DNA of 64,000 bases from Pomacea canaliculata (lineage: Eukaryota; Mollusca; Gastropoda; Architaenioglossa; Ampullariidae): contig NC_037600.1 of the NCBI RefSeq assembly GCF_003073045.1, forward strand, positions 16,384,352 through 16,448,351. The letters are read 5' to 3'. Position numbers and translations under genes: made by a program. The notes under the pieces were generated by a model. It worked only from the letters and a program-made list of their open reading frames with translations. It had not been told where the DNA came from and did no database searches. Positions 63,501 through 64,000 of this stretch are shown here, piece by piece; the stretch's first letter is position 1; each line of letters opens with the position of its first letter.

Positions 63501-63953
63501 CTAAGTTGTTAAGGTGTATTAGTATATGTTTTTGGTAGCATGGGTAGTTAGTGTTTCAGGCTTGCACATCAGCTTGGCAGATACCAGCAGCCACCTAACT
63601 GTTTGTAAGTGGACTGTTCCAAAGTGGTGCAGAAGGCAGGTCTGGTATGCCATGAAAAGATGCATCTAATGGTTTGCAGCATTTAAGGAAAAACTTTCTA
63701 GCATTAATATTTTTCATTCTTAATATTTTTCCTCACCAACCTTTGTTTCAGTCATTACAATCAGGTGGTCTTAAACAAGTAAGAGTTTTTAGATAATTAT
63801 TGATTGATGATAACTCTTTTGATAAATTTTTATAAACCACTTGTAGTGGATGGCATGGATCCAAACCAAAGGTGTGAAGAGCAGGATAACCAGACAGTGA
63901 TGCATGCTGCAGTGTACTCTGGGAATTTAGGGCTTGTCTATCTGCTGATACAT
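54531..63953 (+). CDS. EHMT1: Histone H3K9 methyltransferase EHMT (GLP/G9a), N-terminal part
   Basis: Twelve coding exons: 54531-56282, 57201-57234, 58600-58653, 58879-58932, 59697-60436, 60812-60931, 61189-61332, 61901-62100, 62324-62424, 62729-62801, 63284-63366 and 63847-63953, giving 1,154 residues before the window ends. EHMT proteins mono- and dimethylate H3K9 in euchromatin. Residues 1-430 are acidic, Ser-rich and presumably disordered. Residues 348-351 are ARKS, a histone-tail-like motif. A basic patch at about 460-480 (KLRKKRRRGTYDF) matches the GLP KKKRRMGTY region. Exon 59697-60436 is Ser/Thr/Pro-rich. Residues about 890-1010 are the Cys-rich zinc module (CCCK..., HQCCPGCGHFC, FCPHCGEES). 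Ankyrin repeats begin at about 1095 (MDGMDPNQR). Pre-SET and SET lie beyond the window. One gene probably corresponds to both vertebrate EHMT1 and EHMT2. Confidence 0.93.
59085..59317 (-). mobile_element. tRNA-derived SINE
   Basis: On the minus strand it starts GGGGAAGTAGCTAAGTGATC (A-box-like) and has a B-box GGTTCGATACC about 45 bases on, spacing typical of a tRNA promoter. A non-tRNA body of about 160 bases follows. It lies in an EHMT intron, opposite to the gene. Confidence 0.75.
59480..59585 (-). repeat. Second tRNA-like SINE remnant
   Basis: On the minus strand, GACAGGTGGCAGAAGTGGTT then TAAGTGTCTAGGACATTAAC recalls the 5' half of a class II tRNA (Leu or Ser). The B-box is degraded, so this call is tentative. 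Confidence 0.4.
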
Positions 63954-64000
63954 GTAAGTGTATGTGCAGTCTTGTGAGCTTTGCTTTCTTTTGTGTTTCT

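Noticed and set aside
63540..63660. tRNA-like sequence in the last EHMT intron
   Set aside because: A faint A-box-like word occurs, but no B-box or cloverleaf could be drawn.

Overview
The window is nuclear DNA of an animal. It has spliced genes with GT-AG introns, AT-rich spacers, many microsatellites and fragments of animal transposons. The proteins are ordinary bilaterian orthologues. The dispersed repeats include LINE tails built around a TTTATATAGCGCC-type motif next to ATT runs, which suggests a mollusc, probably a gastropod. That assignment is an inference.

Layout: (1) 1-3.4 kb, + strand, the last four coding exons of a Munc18/STXBP1 (unc-18) gene, then a long 3' UTR and spacer. (2) 7.0-11.3 kb, - strand, a complete six-exon RPL7A (ribosomal protein eL8). 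Its introns carry seven box C/D snoRNAs: six in one 2.5 kb intron (three pairs: two U24-type, two U36-type for 18S rRNA, two U36-type for 28S rRNA) and one in the last intron. (3) 11.8-12.9 kb, + strand, MED22 (SURF5), head-to-head with RPL7A (SURF3) across 565 bp. This is the divergent Surfeit pair known from vertebrates. (4) 16.1-27.0 kb, - strand, a 19-exon STKLD1-like kinase with a C-terminal helical-repeat region; one of its introns is almost entirely a Tigger/pogo relic. (5) 27.0-30.8 kb, a promoter and repeat-bearing spacer between the divergent STKLD1 and PLA2G4 genes. (6) 30.8-42.5 kb, + strand, a complete 16-exon cytosolic phospholipase A2 (PLA2G4A-like). (7) 42.5-52.2 kb, gene-poor DNA with a broken non-LTR retrotransposon, hAT-like ends, a 60 bp duplication and one promoter-like island. 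(8) 52.3-64 kb, + strand, the promoter, 5' UTR and N-terminal two-thirds of an EHMT (GLP/G9a) histone H3K9 methyltransferase, running off the right edge before the pre-SET/SET domains.

The genes do not form one pathway. What links them is position: STXBP1, MED22, RPL7A, STKLD1 and EHMT1 all lie in human 9q34 (from memory), so this looks like an old conserved linkage block, with PLA2G4 as the non-matching member. The most unusual content is the snoRNA cluster in RPL7A and the apparently intact active site of the STKLD1 orthologue, whose mammalian counterpart is a degenerate kinase.
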